From assembly GCA_001983455.1 (NCBI GenBank), contig LJDB01000047.1:17194-81193 (forward strand): DNA of 64,000 nucleotides, read 5' to 3'. Shown here piece after piece: positions 37,788 through 47,356 of this stretch; positions within the stretch are counted from its first letter, which is position 1, and the number at the start of each line of letters is the position of its first letter. The DNA comes from Candidatus Epulonipiscium fishelsonii. Lineage in GTDB: Bacteria > Bacillota > Clostridia > Lachnospirales > Cellulosilyticaceae. A model generated the notes under the pieces. The model saw only the letters and a program-made list of their open reading frames with translations. It searched no databases and had not been told where the DNA came from. The translations under genes and the position numbers were made by a program.

Positions 37788-39254
37788 ATGTTAAAAAATA
37801 TCAAAGACGTAAAACAAAAAAAATTCACTGACTATCCTGAAAGAATTTTACAATTTGGAGAAGGAAACTTTTTGAGAGCTTTCGCTGATTGGATGGTAGA
37901 AAAGGCAAATGAAGATGGAGTATACGAAGGAACAATTGTCGCTTGTCAACCTATAAACCAGGGATTGGGAGAAATACTTAACGCTCAAGATTGTATGTAT
38001 AACGTTTTAATAAGAGGTATGGAAAATCACAAACCAGTTGAACAATTTAAAACTATAAACTCTATATCTCGTTGCATCAATCCATATGAAGACTATGAGG
38101 CTTTAATGGAGCTTGCAACAAATCCACAGATTGATGTTATTATTTCAAACACAACTGAGTCAGGAATTGTTTATTCTGAAGGTGATAAACTAGGTGATAA
38201 ACCGCCGAAATCTTTCCCAGCCAAAGTATGTGCATTTCTATATAATAGATATAAGCATTTTAATGGTGACCCAGACAAAGGAATGCTACTTTTGCCAGTG
38301 GAATTAATTGATAACAATGGTGCTATGTTGAAAAAAATAGTTATTCGTTATGCAACAGAATGGAATTTAGGAGATGAATTTATTGACTGGGTAGAAAATT
38401 ACAATGAATTTGCTAGTACACTAGTGGATAGGATTGTTCCAGGTTATCCAAGAACAGAAATTGACTCAATATATGAAAAGCTAGGATATGAAGATAAACT
38501 AGTAGTAACTTGCGAGTCCTTTAATTTATGGGTAATTGAAGCTGACTCTAGATATAAAGATAGACTACCAATCCACAAAACTAGTGCAAACGTAATTTGG
38601 ACAGATGACGTAACTCCATACAAAAAACGTAAAGTTCGTATACTAAACGGAAGCCACACAGCTGTTGTGCCTTGTGCGTTTATAGCAGGATTTAATACAG
38701 TACTAGAGTTTTTTAGAGATGATTTATTTGGTGGGTTTGAAAAAGACTTAATTAGCAAAGAAATTATTCCTGCTACAAATATGTCAAAAGAAGAGTTGGA
38801 AAGCTTTGCAGCTTCAGTACTAGAGCGTTTTGATAACCCTTATATTGTGCACAACCTTATTGATATTACACTAAACGACTCCTCTAAGTTTAATGCAAGA
38901 TGTCTGCCAACAATAATTGATTACTATAACAAATTTAATTCATGCCCAAAACATTTTGCGTTTTCTCTTGCTGGATTTATTCGTTTCTACAAAGTGGAAA
39001 ATCAAAATGGTGAATTTGTTGGGAAAAGAGATAGCGGAGAGACTTACAAAATTAAAGATGACGCTTCAGTGCTTGAATTTTTTACTGATGTATGGAAAAG
39101 TGATAATCTTGAAGAAATTGTGTGTAAATCACTAGCTAATACAAATATTTGGTCACAAAACCTTAATGAACTTGGCGACTTAAAAGAACAAGTACTATTC
39201 TTCTTAAATAGTATCAGGAAAAATGGCATGAAAGAAGCTATGAAACAATTCTAA
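37788..39254 (+). CDS. uxaB: Tagaturonate reductase (altronate oxidoreductase)
   Basis: The 488-aa protein of the mannitol dehydrogenase superfamily has ERILQFGEGNFLRAFADWMV near the start (NAD-binding GEGNFLR), SNTTESGIVY, and the central helix KRKVRILNGSHTAVVPCAF with the conserved Lys/Asn/His. This composition and length fit UxaB more than fructuronate reductase UxuB. It interconverts D-tagaturonate and D-altronate in galacturonate breakdown; the downstream product KDG is cleaved after phosphorylation by Eda-type aldolases, two of which are at 52 and 58 kb. RBS aaaggag. Confidence 0.88.
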   Translation: MLKNIKDVKQKKFTDYPERILQFGEGNFLRAFADWMVEKANEDGVYEGTIVACQPINQGLGEILNAQDCMYNVLIRGMENHKPVEQFKTINSISRCINPYEDYEALMELATNPQIDVIISNTTESGIVYSEGDKLGDKPPKSFPAKVCAFLYNRYKHFNGDPDKGMLLLPVELIDNNGAMLKKIVIRYATEWNLGDEFIDWVENYNEFASTLVDRIVPGYPRTEIDSIYEKLGYEDKLVVTCESFNLWVIEADSRYKDRLPIHKTSANVIWTDDVTPYKKRKVRILNGSHTAVVPCAFIAGFNTVLEFFRDDLFGGFEKDLISKEIIPATNMSKEELESFAASVLERFDNPYIVHNLIDITLNDSSKFNARCLPTIIDYYNKFNSCPKHFAFSLAGFIRFYKVENQNGEFVGKRDSGETYKIKDDASVLEFFTDVWKSDNLEEIVCKSLANTNIWSQNLNELGDLKEQVLFFLNSIRKNGMKEAMKQF

Positions 39255-39259
39255 TAGAA

Positions 39260-39285
39260 ATCAGGGGCTTATTGCCCCTAAATTT
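39260..39285. terminator. Bidirectional terminator
   Basis: The stem aggggc/gcccct (39263-39268, 39274-39279) with A/T-rich flanks stands between convergent uxaB and the debranching enzyme gene. Confidence 0.65.
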
Positions 39286-41294
39286 CAGTTTTTATGTGGA
39301 AGAACATCTTCAGTGTATGCCCTTAAAACTTCACCCACACTCCAAGCTTGATTAAAACAGCCCTTTCCCTTATTTGCAATATCTCCATCAAAAATTTCTG
39401 CAATTCCATTAATACACCCATCATTTAAATGTTGCAAAAATATAAGGCACATTTCTTCAGCTGTTGAGATAGCTTCTTTAGAATAATTATTTACCTTACA
39501 ATACGCTGTAATAAATCCGCCTATTGGAAAGGCCCACGTTGTACCCATGTGATATGAAGCATCACGGTCATAGTGAGAACCGATGTATTCCTTTACAAAT
39601 TTTGGGTCATCTGGAGAAAGTGTTCTCAATCCATATACATTATAAAGCTTTTTATATACTATTTGTACAATCTGCTTTTCTTGTTCTTGTGACATCATTC
39701 TATACGGCAATGATACAGCCCAAATTTGATTACATCTTATCTCTTCATTGGAAGCATCAATTACATCATATAAACAATGATTTTTCTCATTCCAAAACTT
39801 TTCTCTAAAAGATTTCCTCACTTTATCAGACAAGGCAATATACTCGGTACTATCTTTTTTAAAGTGTAGACTTAATTTTTCCATTACACATAGGGCATTA
39901 TACCAAAGTGCATTTACTTCCACTGGTTTACCGTTTCTTGGAGTCACAACCCAATCCCCTATCATTGCGTCCATCCAAGTTAATTGACAGGTGCCATCAC
40001 CAGCAATAATAAGCCCATCCGTATCCATCCTAATTGCAAAGTCAGTACCATTTTTATATGCCTGAATAATGTCCTCTAAATGATGGTATAGTTTTTCTCT
40101 AACAAATTCATAGTCATTTGTGTGTTTTAAATACATATCTACAGCGTAAAAATACCAAAGTGACCCATCAACAGTATTATACGCCAAATCTCCTACATGC
40201 TCTGAAAATAAATTTGGTATAAGTCCATTTTTTACATACATAGCAAACGATTCTAAAACTTCACGTGCGTCATCATAACGCTTTGTGGCTAAAGTTATGC
40301 CATTAAAGGCAATCATTGTATCTCTTCCCCAATCAGCAAACCACGGAAATCCTGCTAGTATAGTCTTTAAGTTGGTTGATTTTCTTTGAGAAATAAAATT
40401 GTCCGCTGAAAGCACTAGTTTTTGTGCCAGCTCTTCTTCATAACCAGCAATGTCAAGTAGCTTTTCTAGCCTAGTTTTAAATTCCTTTACAATTTCAAAG
40501 CCATCTTTATTGTCTAGCTCTTCTATAGTACATTTAAAATAAAACTTCTTTGTTTCATTTGGCTTTAATTTAATACGCACTTCATAAGGTGTAAAATGTG
40601 AGTCAAGTCCTGATTTACCATTATCACGTTCATATTTATAGTAATGATTGTCTTCGTATACAAAGTTTGGGGATGTCATAAGGCTGGGTATTAAACGACG
40701 GTCTAAATACTCTCCTTCTGACTTGTAAAACTGAATTTGTATATTTGGGTTATGTTTTGGCTTCAATTTTAAGATGTCACCATCGAGTTGCACCTCTAGT
40801 CCAATTGTGCTTGGGTGATTAAACCATTCATCCTTTTTATAATTAAATAGGGGTACTACATTTAGTTCAGCTTCATCAATTCCATTTTTTATTTCATAAC
40901 ATACTACTACTGTGTTGCGTTCATATTCCATGCAAATTGTTTTTGTTATCTCTACATCTTCAATCTGATAAACGTATGTTGGCACTCCATCAAATACAAA
41001 TTTCTTTAAATAGTTATGTCCTGTCTTTGGGTTTGTAATGTATGCTTGTGATGTTAAGTCATAGGATTTGCTACCAATTTGTATCTGCTCTTTGGTACGA
41101 GTAAATACTAGCACTCGTTCTGAAGGAGGCTCTAGTGATCCAACAAGATATCCATGGTGAACACGATTTCCTCCTCCCAAAATTGTGCTACAAGAATATC
41201 CTCCAATTCCATTGCTTAATAGCCACTCTCTATCATTTCCATATTCCATATCTCTAAAATATTGTGCTCCAAATTCATAATGTACTTTTTTCAT
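39285..41294 (-). CDS. Glycogen debranching enzyme / amylo-alpha-1,6-glucosidase
   Basis: The 669-aa protein starts at the ATG at 41294 behind ggagg; the frame extends 19 codons further without RBS. The N-terminal beta-sandwich domain begins YGNDREWLLSNGIGGYSCST. The C-terminal alpha/alpha barrel (about 290-660) has GFPWFADWGRDTMIAFNGIT, a hallmark of archaeal-type debranching enzymes of the GDE_C family, with the acidic catalytic residues in DWGRD and the DGSLWYFYAVD region. It removes alpha-1,6 branches from glycogen or starch in the cytosol. Monocistronic. Confidence 0.9.
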   Translation of the reverse strand: MKKVHYEFGAQYFRDMEYGNDREWLLSNGIGGYSCSTILGGGNRVHHGYLVGSLEPPSERVLVFTRTKEQIQIGSKSYDLTSQAYITNPKTGHNYLKKFVFDGVPTYVYQIEDVEITKTICMEYERNTVVVCYEIKNGIDEAELNVVPLFNYKKDEWFNHPSTIGLEVQLDGDILKLKPKHNPNIQIQFYKSEGEYLDRRLIPSLMTSPNFVYEDNHYYKYERDNGKSGLDSHFTPYEVRIKLKPNETKKFYFKCTIEELDNKDGFEIVKEFKTRLEKLLDIAGYEEELAQKLVLSADNFISQRKSTNLKTILAGFPWFADWGRDTMIAFNGITLATKRYDDAREVLESFAMYVKNGLIPNLFSEHVGDLAYNTVDGSLWYFYAVDMYLKHTNDYEFVREKLYHHLEDIIQAYKNGTDFAIRMDTDGLIIAGDGTCQLTWMDAMIGDWVVTPRNGKPVEVNALWYNALCVMEKLSLHFKKDSTEYIALSDKVRKSFREKFWNEKNHCLYDVIDASNEEIRCNQIWAVSLPYRMMSQEQEKQIVQIVYKKLYNVYGLRTLSPDDPKFVKEYIGSHYDRDASYHMGTTWAFPIGGFITAYCKVNNYSKEAISTAEEMCLIFLQHLNDGCINGIAEIFDGDIANKGKGCFNQAWSVGEVLRAYTEDVLPHKN

Positions 41295-41446
41295 GTCATT
41301 CCTCCAGTGTTTAATAAAGATATATATAATATATACCTGAAAATAGACCATCGTATAGGGGAAAATTGAGTTATAAACTTTCTTCTTAATATTTTTGTGA
41401 CATCGAAAATATATTTTAAGTAGGACTTTAATAAGGGGGAATTTTA

Positions 41447-42790
41447 GTGGATTTAACAGAAGGAAGTATGCTTAAGAAGTTAGTAAAGTTAGCACTACCG
41501 ATAATGGGAACATCATTTATACAAATGGCGTACAATATGATTGATATGATGTGGATAGGTAGAGTTGGTAGCGATGCTGTAGCAGCAGTTGGTACAGCAG
41601 GTTTTTTTACGTGGTTTGCATGGGCGTTAGTATTGCTCTCAAAAATTGGAGGAGAAGTAAAGATAGCACAATCTGTAGGAGAAGGTAATATTGCTAAAAT
41701 AAAATCATTTGCAGTAAGTTCTCTACAGCTTAATATCGTTGTAGCAATATTATATGGAGCGTTTATAATTATATTACATAAACCTTTAATTGGATTTTTC
41801 ACTATGACGGATGCTAATATTATACGTATGGCAGAAACATATTTAATTGTAATGGGTGTTGGAATGATTGTTATGTTTATAAATCCAATGTTAACATCAA
41901 TTTTTACAGGGCTAGGGGATAGCAAAACACCTTTCATAATGAATACAATTGGACTAATATTAAATATAGTCTTAGACCCAATCTTAATATTTGGCCTAGT
42001 AGGATTTCCAGAGTTGGGAGTTTTGGGAGCAGCTATTGCAACAGTTTTAGCACAAGTAGTTGTAACAGTTTGTTTTATTATTGCTCTAGCTAAAAGAAAA
42101 GAAGAATATTTAAAGTTAAATCTTTTAACTAAGCCTTGCTGGGAAGATATGAAGATTTTGACAAAGATAAGTTTGCCTATAGCAATTCAAAATGCTTTTT
42201 TTTCAATGATTGGGATAGTGCTGGGAAGATTTGTTGCATCATGGGGGCCTATTCCTATTGCTGTGCAAAAAGTAGGTACTCAAATTGAGTCAATTTCATG
42301 GATGACTGCCGGTGGTATTTCAACTGCATTATCAACGTTTGTTGGTCAAAACTATGGTGCCCAAAAATATGATCGTATCGAAAAAGGTTTACAAATTACA
42401 ATATTGCTTGCTACATTTGTGGGAATACTAGCAACAGTTTTGTTGATGGGATTTGGAGAAGAAATATTTGCTATGTTTATTCCTGAAGAAGAATCCATTT
42501 CACAAGGTGCAAACTACCTATATATTCTTGGATACTCACAAATTCTTATGTGCATTGAAATCACTATAGCAGGACTGTTTAATGGACTGGGAAAAACTTA
42601 TATTCCTTCCGTTGTTCAAATTGTTATAACTATCTCAAGAATTCCTTTAGCGTACTGGGCATCCAAACCCCAATATTTGGGAATAGACGGAATTTGGTGG
42701 ATTATTACATTAACAGCTGCTTTAAAAGGCATAATAATGGTAGGACTATATATTTATCTAAAACGACAAGGTAAATTATATGCTTATTAA
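41447..42790 (+). CDS. MATE family efflux transporter
   Basis: The 447-aa membrane protein with 12 helices starts at GTG 41447, 6 bases after aggggga. MATE features include LPIMGTSFIQMAYNMIDMMW at the start (helix 1), GLGDSKTPFIMNTIGLILN (about 160-180), and the mirrored second half with TAGGISTALSTFVGQNYGAQ. It exports cationic drugs or metabolites with Na+ or H+. It overlaps the downstream peptidase frame and is probably co-transcribed with it. Confidence 0.92.
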   Translation: MDLTEGSMLKKLVKLALPIMGTSFIQMAYNMIDMMWIGRVGSDAVAAVGTAGFFTWFAWALVLLSKIGGEVKIAQSVGEGNIAKIKSFAVSSLQLNIVVAILYGAFIIILHKPLIGFFTMTDANIIRMAETYLIVMGVGMIVMFINPMLTSIFTGLGDSKTPFIMNTIGLILNIVLDPILIFGLVGFPELGVLGAAIATVLAQVVVTVCFIIALAKRKEEYLKLNLLTKPCWEDMKILTKISLPIAIQNAFFSMIGIVLGRFVASWGPIPIAVQKVGTQIESISWMTAGGISTALSTFVGQNYGAQKYDRIEKGLQITILLATFVGILATVLLMGFGEEIFAMFIPEEESISQGANYLYILGYSQILMCIEITIAGLFNGLGKTYIPSVVQIVITISRIPLAYWASKPQYLGIDGIWWIITLTAALKGIIMVGLYIYLKRQGKLYAY

Positions 42791-42818
42791 AAATACAAGA
42801 GATAGAAAGGGTTGTAGA

Positions 42819-44591
42819 ATGTTAGATAAATTGAAGCAAATATTGAAAGATAAAGGAATTTACGCTTATATGATTCCTTCAGCGGATTTTCATGGTAGTG
42901 AATATGTAGCAGAGTATTTTAGAGAGCGAGAATTTTTATCAAAGTTCACAGGATCCGCAGGGACTATGGTTATTACTCAAGATGAAATGGGGTTGTGGAC
43001 TGATGGGCGATATTATATTCAAGCAGAACAACAGCTTGAAGGAACGGGAATAACGTTATTTAAAGCAGGCATGGAAGGGGTTCCAACTGTAATTGAATAT
43101 CTTGCTCAGAATATGCCAAACGATAGCACATTTGCATTTGATGGTAGAGTCATCGGAATGGAAGAGGGCTTAAAACTAGAGAAAAAACTTAAGGATAAAA
43201 ATATAAAAATACTATACGAAGAAGATTTAGTTGATCAAGTTTGGAATAATAGGCCAAGTTTGCCAAATGAGAAGGCTTATTTACTAGACGTAAAATATAG
43301 TGGAAAATCCTTTAGTGATAAATTAAAAGATTTAAGAAAGACTATGGAATATGACGAAGTTACAAGCCATATAATTACTACCTTAGACGATATAGCTTGG
43401 TTGTTTAATATGCGTGGCAATGATATAAAGTATAGTCCAGTAGTAATTTGTTACACAGTTATTGAGAAAGACCAAGTAATCTTATTTATAGACGAGACAA
43501 AATTAAGTCCAGAAATTAAGCAGGAATTTGCAAAAGAAAATGTATTATATAAACCATATAATGCAATATATGATTATGTTAAAAATTTAAGTGACGCAGT
43601 TTTAATTGACCCAACCAAAATTAATTATTCTATTTATAAAAATTTACCTGCATCAACTAAAAAAGTAACAAAACAAAATCCAACTATATTAAGTAAATCT
43701 ATAAAAAACCCAATTGAAATTGAAAACATTAGAAAGAGCCACTTGAGAGATGGGGTAGCTGTTACAAAATTTATATTTTGGCTAAAAAATAATATAGGAA
43801 AGATAGAAATAACCGAAATATCTGCTGCTGAAAAGATGGAAGAATTTAGAAGAGAACAAGAAAATTTTATTGAGCCTAGTTTTGAAACAATTTCAGCTTA
43901 TGGAGCAAATGCCGTAATGGCTCATTATAGTGCAAAGCCAGATAATTGTGCTACATTGCAACCAAAAGGTTTGTACTTGATTGATTCAGGAGGACAGTAT
44001 TTTGATGGTACGACTGATATAACTAGAACAATATCTCTAGGAGAAGTACCACAAAAAGCAAAGCAACATTTTACTGCCGTCTTAAGAGGAATGCTAAGCT
44101 TATCAAATGCTAAATTTTTAAAAGGTGTAAGAGGAATTAATCTTGATATATTGGCTAGATCACCACTTTGGGAGCTAGGGCTAGACTATAGACATGGTAC
44201 AGGACATGGAATAGGGTTTCTATTAAATGTACATGAACCTCCAAATGGAATTAGATGGCAAATTGTACCTGAAAGAAATGATAGCTGTAAACTTGAAGTT
44301 GGTATGTTAACTTCAAACGAGCCAGCATTTTATGAAGAAGGTTCTCACGGAATTAGGATTGAAAATGAGATTGTTGTTCAAGAGTTCCAAAAAACAGAAT
44401 ATGGCCAATTTTTGCACTTTGAGACTATGACATTTGTACCTATTGATCTAGATGCAATTGAAGCAAAATATATGACTGATCAAGAAAAGGGTTATTTAAA
44501 TAATTATCACTCAATGGTTTTTGAAAAAATATCACCTTATTTAACAGAAGAAGAATCAATTTGGTTAAAAAATTATACCCGAGAAATCTGA
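42819..44591 (+). CDS. Aminopeptidase P family peptidase (M24)
   Basis: The 590-aa protein has two creatinase-like N-terminal domains, an M24 metallopeptidase domain and a C-terminal extension, the layout of long eukaryote-like aminopeptidase P. Metal ligands are visible: Asp pair in DSGGQYFDGTTDITRT, His in RHGTGHGIGF, Glu in SNEPAFYE and ENEIVV. It removes N-terminal residues before proline in the cytosol. Start set at ATG 42819 (after aaagggttgtag); an earlier in-frame ATG at 42780 overlaps the MATE gene. Confidence 0.92.
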   Translation: MLDKLKQILKDKGIYAYMIPSADFHGSEYVAEYFREREFLSKFTGSAGTMVITQDEMGLWTDGRYYIQAEQQLEGTGITLFKAGMEGVPTVIEYLAQNMPNDSTFAFDGRVIGMEEGLKLEKKLKDKNIKILYEEDLVDQVWNNRPSLPNEKAYLLDVKYSGKSFSDKLKDLRKTMEYDEVTSHIITTLDDIAWLFNMRGNDIKYSPVVICYTVIEKDQVILFIDETKLSPEIKQEFAKENVLYKPYNAIYDYVKNLSDAVLIDPTKINYSIYKNLPASTKKVTKQNPTILSKSIKNPIEIENIRKSHLRDGVAVTKFIFWLKNNIGKIEITEISAAEKMEEFRREQENFIEPSFETISAYGANAVMAHYSAKPDNCATLQPKGLYLIDSGGQYFDGTTDITRTISLGEVPQKAKQHFTAVLRGMLSLSNAKFLKGVRGINLDILARSPLWELGLDYRHGTGHGIGFLLNVHEPPNGIRWQIVPERNDSCKLEVGMLTSNEPAFYEEGSHGIRIENEIVVQEFQKTEYGQFLHFETMTFVPIDLDAIEAKYMTDQEKGYLNNYHSMVFEKISPYLTEEESIWLKNYTREI

Positions 44592-44597
44592 TATCAT

Positions 44598-44620
44598 AAG
44601 GGCAAATTTGCCCTTTCTTA
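44598..44620 (+). terminator. Terminator after the peptidase gene
   Basis: The 18-bp palindrome 44598-44615 (arms aagggcaaa/tttgccctt) is followed by a T-rich tract. Confidence 0.7.
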
Positions 44621-44826
44621 TTATGTCATAAAAAAAATAAAAGTCTGCAATTATCATTTAATTATTTCTGATAAAGGATTTAGAATTTACGTTATTTAAT
44701 ATAATATTATTAATTGTATTACTTTTTTCTGAAATAAAAATTAAATAAGAAATGACATAAGCTTCAAAATATTGTATAGTTAATTTGTAAATAGTAAATA
44801 GAGTAAAAGGAAGCGAGGAGTTTAGC

Positions 44827-45204
44827 ATGACATTTACAGAGGAAATGAATAGCCTAGAGGAAGAACTATGTAGTGTTTACAAAGCAAGTGATAATACTAT
44901 AGATCTGGAGGAAGCAATTAGAAGAAAAGTGGAGTTATTATACAAAGAGTTTGAATCTTATCGAGAAGAAATTAGTAGTGTAAAAAAAGAATTAGATTAT
45001 ATTAGCAACGAAGTAGATATTGCTCGTAAAGAAGCAGTTGCCGCTTATCACCTAGGAATGAAAGAAGGAGAAGTCAAGGGCAAAGTAGAACTATTATATA
45101 AAGAGTTTGAATATGAACCCAACAAAATATCTGATAATCTTAAAATAGATATTTTAATTGTAGATAAGATACTTGAAGATATGGAGAAAAACTTTTATTC
45201 ATAG
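44827..45204 (+). CDS. Small coiled-coil protein with internal repeat
   Basis: The 125-aa protein has a good RBS (gcgaggag) and is rich in Glu/Lys, with heptads in the middle (REEISSVKKELDYISNEV). The segment KVELLYKEFE occurs twice, at about residues 36-45 and 88-97, and the DNA is duplicated as well (44926 and 45082, 156 bp apart). The MKEGEVKGK stretch recalls the EG-repeat tail of Rpn-type proteins (see 9828), so it may be a detached C-terminal part of one. Function unknown. Confidence 0.6.
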   Translation: MTFTEEMNSLEEELCSVYKASDNTIDLEEAIRRKVELLYKEFESYREEISSVKKELDYISNEVDIARKEAVAAYHLGMKEGEVKGKVELLYKEFEYEPNKISDNLKIDILIVDKILEDMEKNFYS

Positions 45205-45252
45205 AGCTCTTAGTATATACAAAATTATCCCTACGGATAAAAATGTCCATAA

Positions 45253-45281
45253 TTGTTTTTTATGATTTTAAAATGTATAAT
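45253..45281 (+). promoter_or_regulatory. Promoter of the radical SAM gene
   Basis: TTGTTT (45253-45258) and a perfect TATAAT (45276-45281) are 17 bases apart. The position supports the TTG start at 45321 over upstream in-frame ATGs, which would fall in the promoter. Confidence 0.65.
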
Positions 45282-45320
45282 AAGTTTATGAAAAACAATA
45301 AAATATTTGGAGGGATAATT

Positions 45321-46199
45321 TTGCACTATACAGGAGAAGTTTACCGTCACCCAATGGAAGCATATACACCGCTTTTAGAAGTAACAATAGGATGTTCCCA
45401 CAACAAATGTTCATTTTGCACGATGTATAGAAAAACACCGTTTAAGATGTCACCACTGGAACATATAAAAGAAGACTTAGAGGAACTGAAATCTTACGGA
45501 GGACATATAGATAGAATTTACCTAGTAAATGCAGATCCATTTGTATTATCAGCAGAAAAGCTAATTATTATAGGAGAATTAATTAATAGTTACTTCCCAG
45601 AGATTAAGACTATAACAGGTTATGCTTCAATAAAAAATATAAAAAATAAATCTGTGGACGATTTAAAAAAAATGCGGGCACTGGGCTTTAATCAATTTCA
45701 TATCGGACTTGAAACTGCTTATGACCCTGCATTAAAAATGATGAACAAAGGCTTCACCAATGCAGAAGCTTATGAACAGTTGGATAAACTTGAACAAGCT
45801 GGAATTGAGTATGATGCACTTTTAATGCTTGGTGTGGCTGGGCGAGATGCTGGAATTGATAATACTAAGGCTACTATTGATTTACTTAGTAGGTACAAAC
45901 CATATATGATTTCTATCATGCCAACATCAGTGACACCAGGGAGTGAACTAGAGGAAATTTGTAATAGCGGAGATTACGTTGAACTTACGGAGAGAGAAAT
46001 GTTGCTGGAAGAAATTAAATTTTTAGAGGCGTTGGATGTTGATGATGATTGCTTTTTCTTTGGCAGTCATAACTTTAATCTTGTTCCAGTAAGTGGCGAA
46101 ATGAAAGATAGAAACATTATGATATATAAGCTAAAGTTTGCACTTAAAACGTTATCCCCTAAAATTTTAGATAGCACAAAACCAAGGGGATCAATTTAA
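45321..46199 (+). CDS. Radical SAM protein
   Basis: The 292-aa product is taken from the TTG at 45321, 6 bases after ggaggg. The cluster motif is CSHNKCSFC (CX4CX2C, residues about 25-33), the variant seen in a known group of small radical SAM proteins related to COG1032/Elp3-type enzymes. Further family strands are IYLVNADPFVLS, FNQFHIGLETAYDPALKMMN and MPTSVTPGSELEE. It would use a 4Fe-4S cluster and S-adenosylmethionine to make a radical; the substrate is not known for this group. Monocistronic. Confidence 0.85.
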   Translation: MHYTGEVYRHPMEAYTPLLEVTIGCSHNKCSFCTMYRKTPFKMSPLEHIKEDLEELKSYGGHIDRIYLVNADPFVLSAEKLIIIGELINSYFPEIKTITGYASIKNIKNKSVDDLKKMRALGFNQFHIGLETAYDPALKMMNKGFTNAEAYEQLDKLEQAGIEYDALLMLGVAGRDAGIDNTKATIDLLSRYKPYMISIMPTSVTPGSELEEICNSGDYVELTEREMLLEEIKFLEALDVDDDCFFFGSHNFNLVPVSGEMKDRNIMIYKLKFALKTLSPKILDSTKPRGSI

Positions 46200-46205
46200 T
46201 ATCAA

Positions 46206-46272
46206 AAGGGCGATCACTTACATCAACGTGCATCGCCCTTAAGATTTCCCTTAATTTTGAGGGAATTTTTTT
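46206..46272. terminator. Two consecutive hairpins between convergent genes
   Basis: The first stem is aagggcgat/atcgccctt (46206-46214, 46232-46240). The second is ttccct/agggaa (46246-46251, 46260-46265) followed by seven T (46266-46272), a good terminator for the radical SAM gene. Confidence 0.8.
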
Positions 46273-46581
46273 CTATTTAATAGCTAGTAATATTATAATT
46301 GCACCAGAAACACCTAGGCAAACCCAAGAACCATAATTTAGTAGGCATAACACTAGGTGTGGCAATGCAGAAACTACCACAAGCAAAATTAACTTTATAC
46401 AATTATTTTGTGTAAAAGATTTGGTAATAGCAAAATATAATATTACTGCGAATACTATTATTGAAAAGGCCACAAATCCCAAAGCATAATATGCAATTGG
46501 AGTTGCTGATAACGGATATAATGCCACAAAGCTAAGTACCGCAAAAATTACTGATACCCATAATGGATATTTTTTAATCAT
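46273..46581 (-). CDS. Small membrane protein, unknown
   Basis: The 102-aa protein starts at ATG 46581, 8 bases after ggagg. It consists almost entirely of three to four hydrophobic helices, with a few charged residues in short loops (KSFTQNN). I do not recognise a family. It is transcribed alone on the minus strand. Confidence 0.65.
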   Translation of the reverse strand: MIKKYPLWVSVIFAVLSFVALYPLSATPIAYYALGFVAFSIIVFAVILYFAITKSFTQNNCIKLILLVVVSALPHLVLCLLNYGSWVCLGVSGAIIILLAIK

Positions 46582-46678
46582 ACTGATTTCCTCCTTAAAA
46601 AAATACATACATATATATATATGTTCATAAATACTTAGTTATGTGCATTTAGTTATTATTGTAGGGAGGGATAGTATC

Positions 46679-47209
46679 ATGATATCTTTTGAAAAACTAG
46701 AAAGAGGAAATTTCAATATGTATTCACTTGATAAATTCAATCGTTATCAAGAAACACTAGTTAATTTGAGGTTTGTAAATGGTAGTTATGTATATGTGGA
46801 TGAACCTTTTGTTGAAACATGGGATGCTACGCAACTACGTGAAAAAGCCCAAAACGTCTTAAATGCAATTGAAATAGGGTGCATAGGGTTTATTGCAAAA
46901 TATAACAACCAAGTAGTCGGATTTGCATATTTGGGACACAAAATTTTAGGCAGTGAAAAACAATATATCGATTTAATAATGTTTCACGTATCAAATGAGT
47001 TTAGAAACAAAGGAATTGGAAAAATAATGTTTAAGCTTATATGTGATGAAGCACGAAAGTTGCCAGTAAAGAAAATATATATTTCTGCTAACTCTGCAAA
47101 AGAAACTCAAGAGGCGTACAGAGCACTAGGGTGTATTTTTGCTTCAGAAATTCAAGAAGAAATTGCAATTCATGAACCTCTTGACATTCAACTAGAGTAT
47201 ATTTTATAA
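46679..47209 (+). CDS. GNAT family N-acetyltransferase
   Basis: The 176-aa protein starts at ATG 46679 behind gtagggaggg. The acetyl-CoA binding motif A is FRNKGIGKIMFKLICDEA (about 117-134), preceded by the V/I-x-F core strand and followed by a motif-B-like ISANSAKETQEAYRALGC. Substrate unknown. Monocistronic. Confidence 0.85.
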   Translation: MISFEKLERGNFNMYSLDKFNRYQETLVNLRFVNGSYVYVDEPFVETWDATQLREKAQNVLNAIEIGCIGFIAKYNNQVVGFAYLGHKILGSEKQYIDLIMFHVSNEFRNKGIGKIMFKLICDEARKLPVKKIYISANSAKETQEAYRALGCIFASEIQEEIAIHEPLDIQLEYIL

Positions 47210-47273
47210 ACATAGTAAATCTTTAGTAGTAATGAATTTAATTGCCTTGATATTTTTGTATCCAAGTGCTAAA

Positions 47274-47340
47274 ATAAAGATAAAAGACCTGTAGCCTTTT
47301 ATCTTTATCACGAATAAATATATTAGGGCTTTTATCTTTA
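47274..47340 (+). promoter_or_regulatory. Three-arm leader hairpin before the ABC importer
   Basis: A 13-bp perfect stem (47274-47286 with 47296-47308) can form. An exact 12-base copy of its right arm, cttttatcttta, recurs at 47329-47340, right before the RBS (gcgaaagga, 47341-47349). The left arm could therefore pair with either copy. The first pairing may be a plain terminator of the upstream gene; the second would place the RBS beside a stem. Confidence 0.5.
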
Positions 47341-47356
47341 GCGAAAGGAATATTTT

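Noticed and set aside
47274..47349. NiCo or other known riboswitch before the importer
   Set aside because: Only simple stems and a repeated arm are present; none of the conserved bulges or junctions of the known classes could be recognised.
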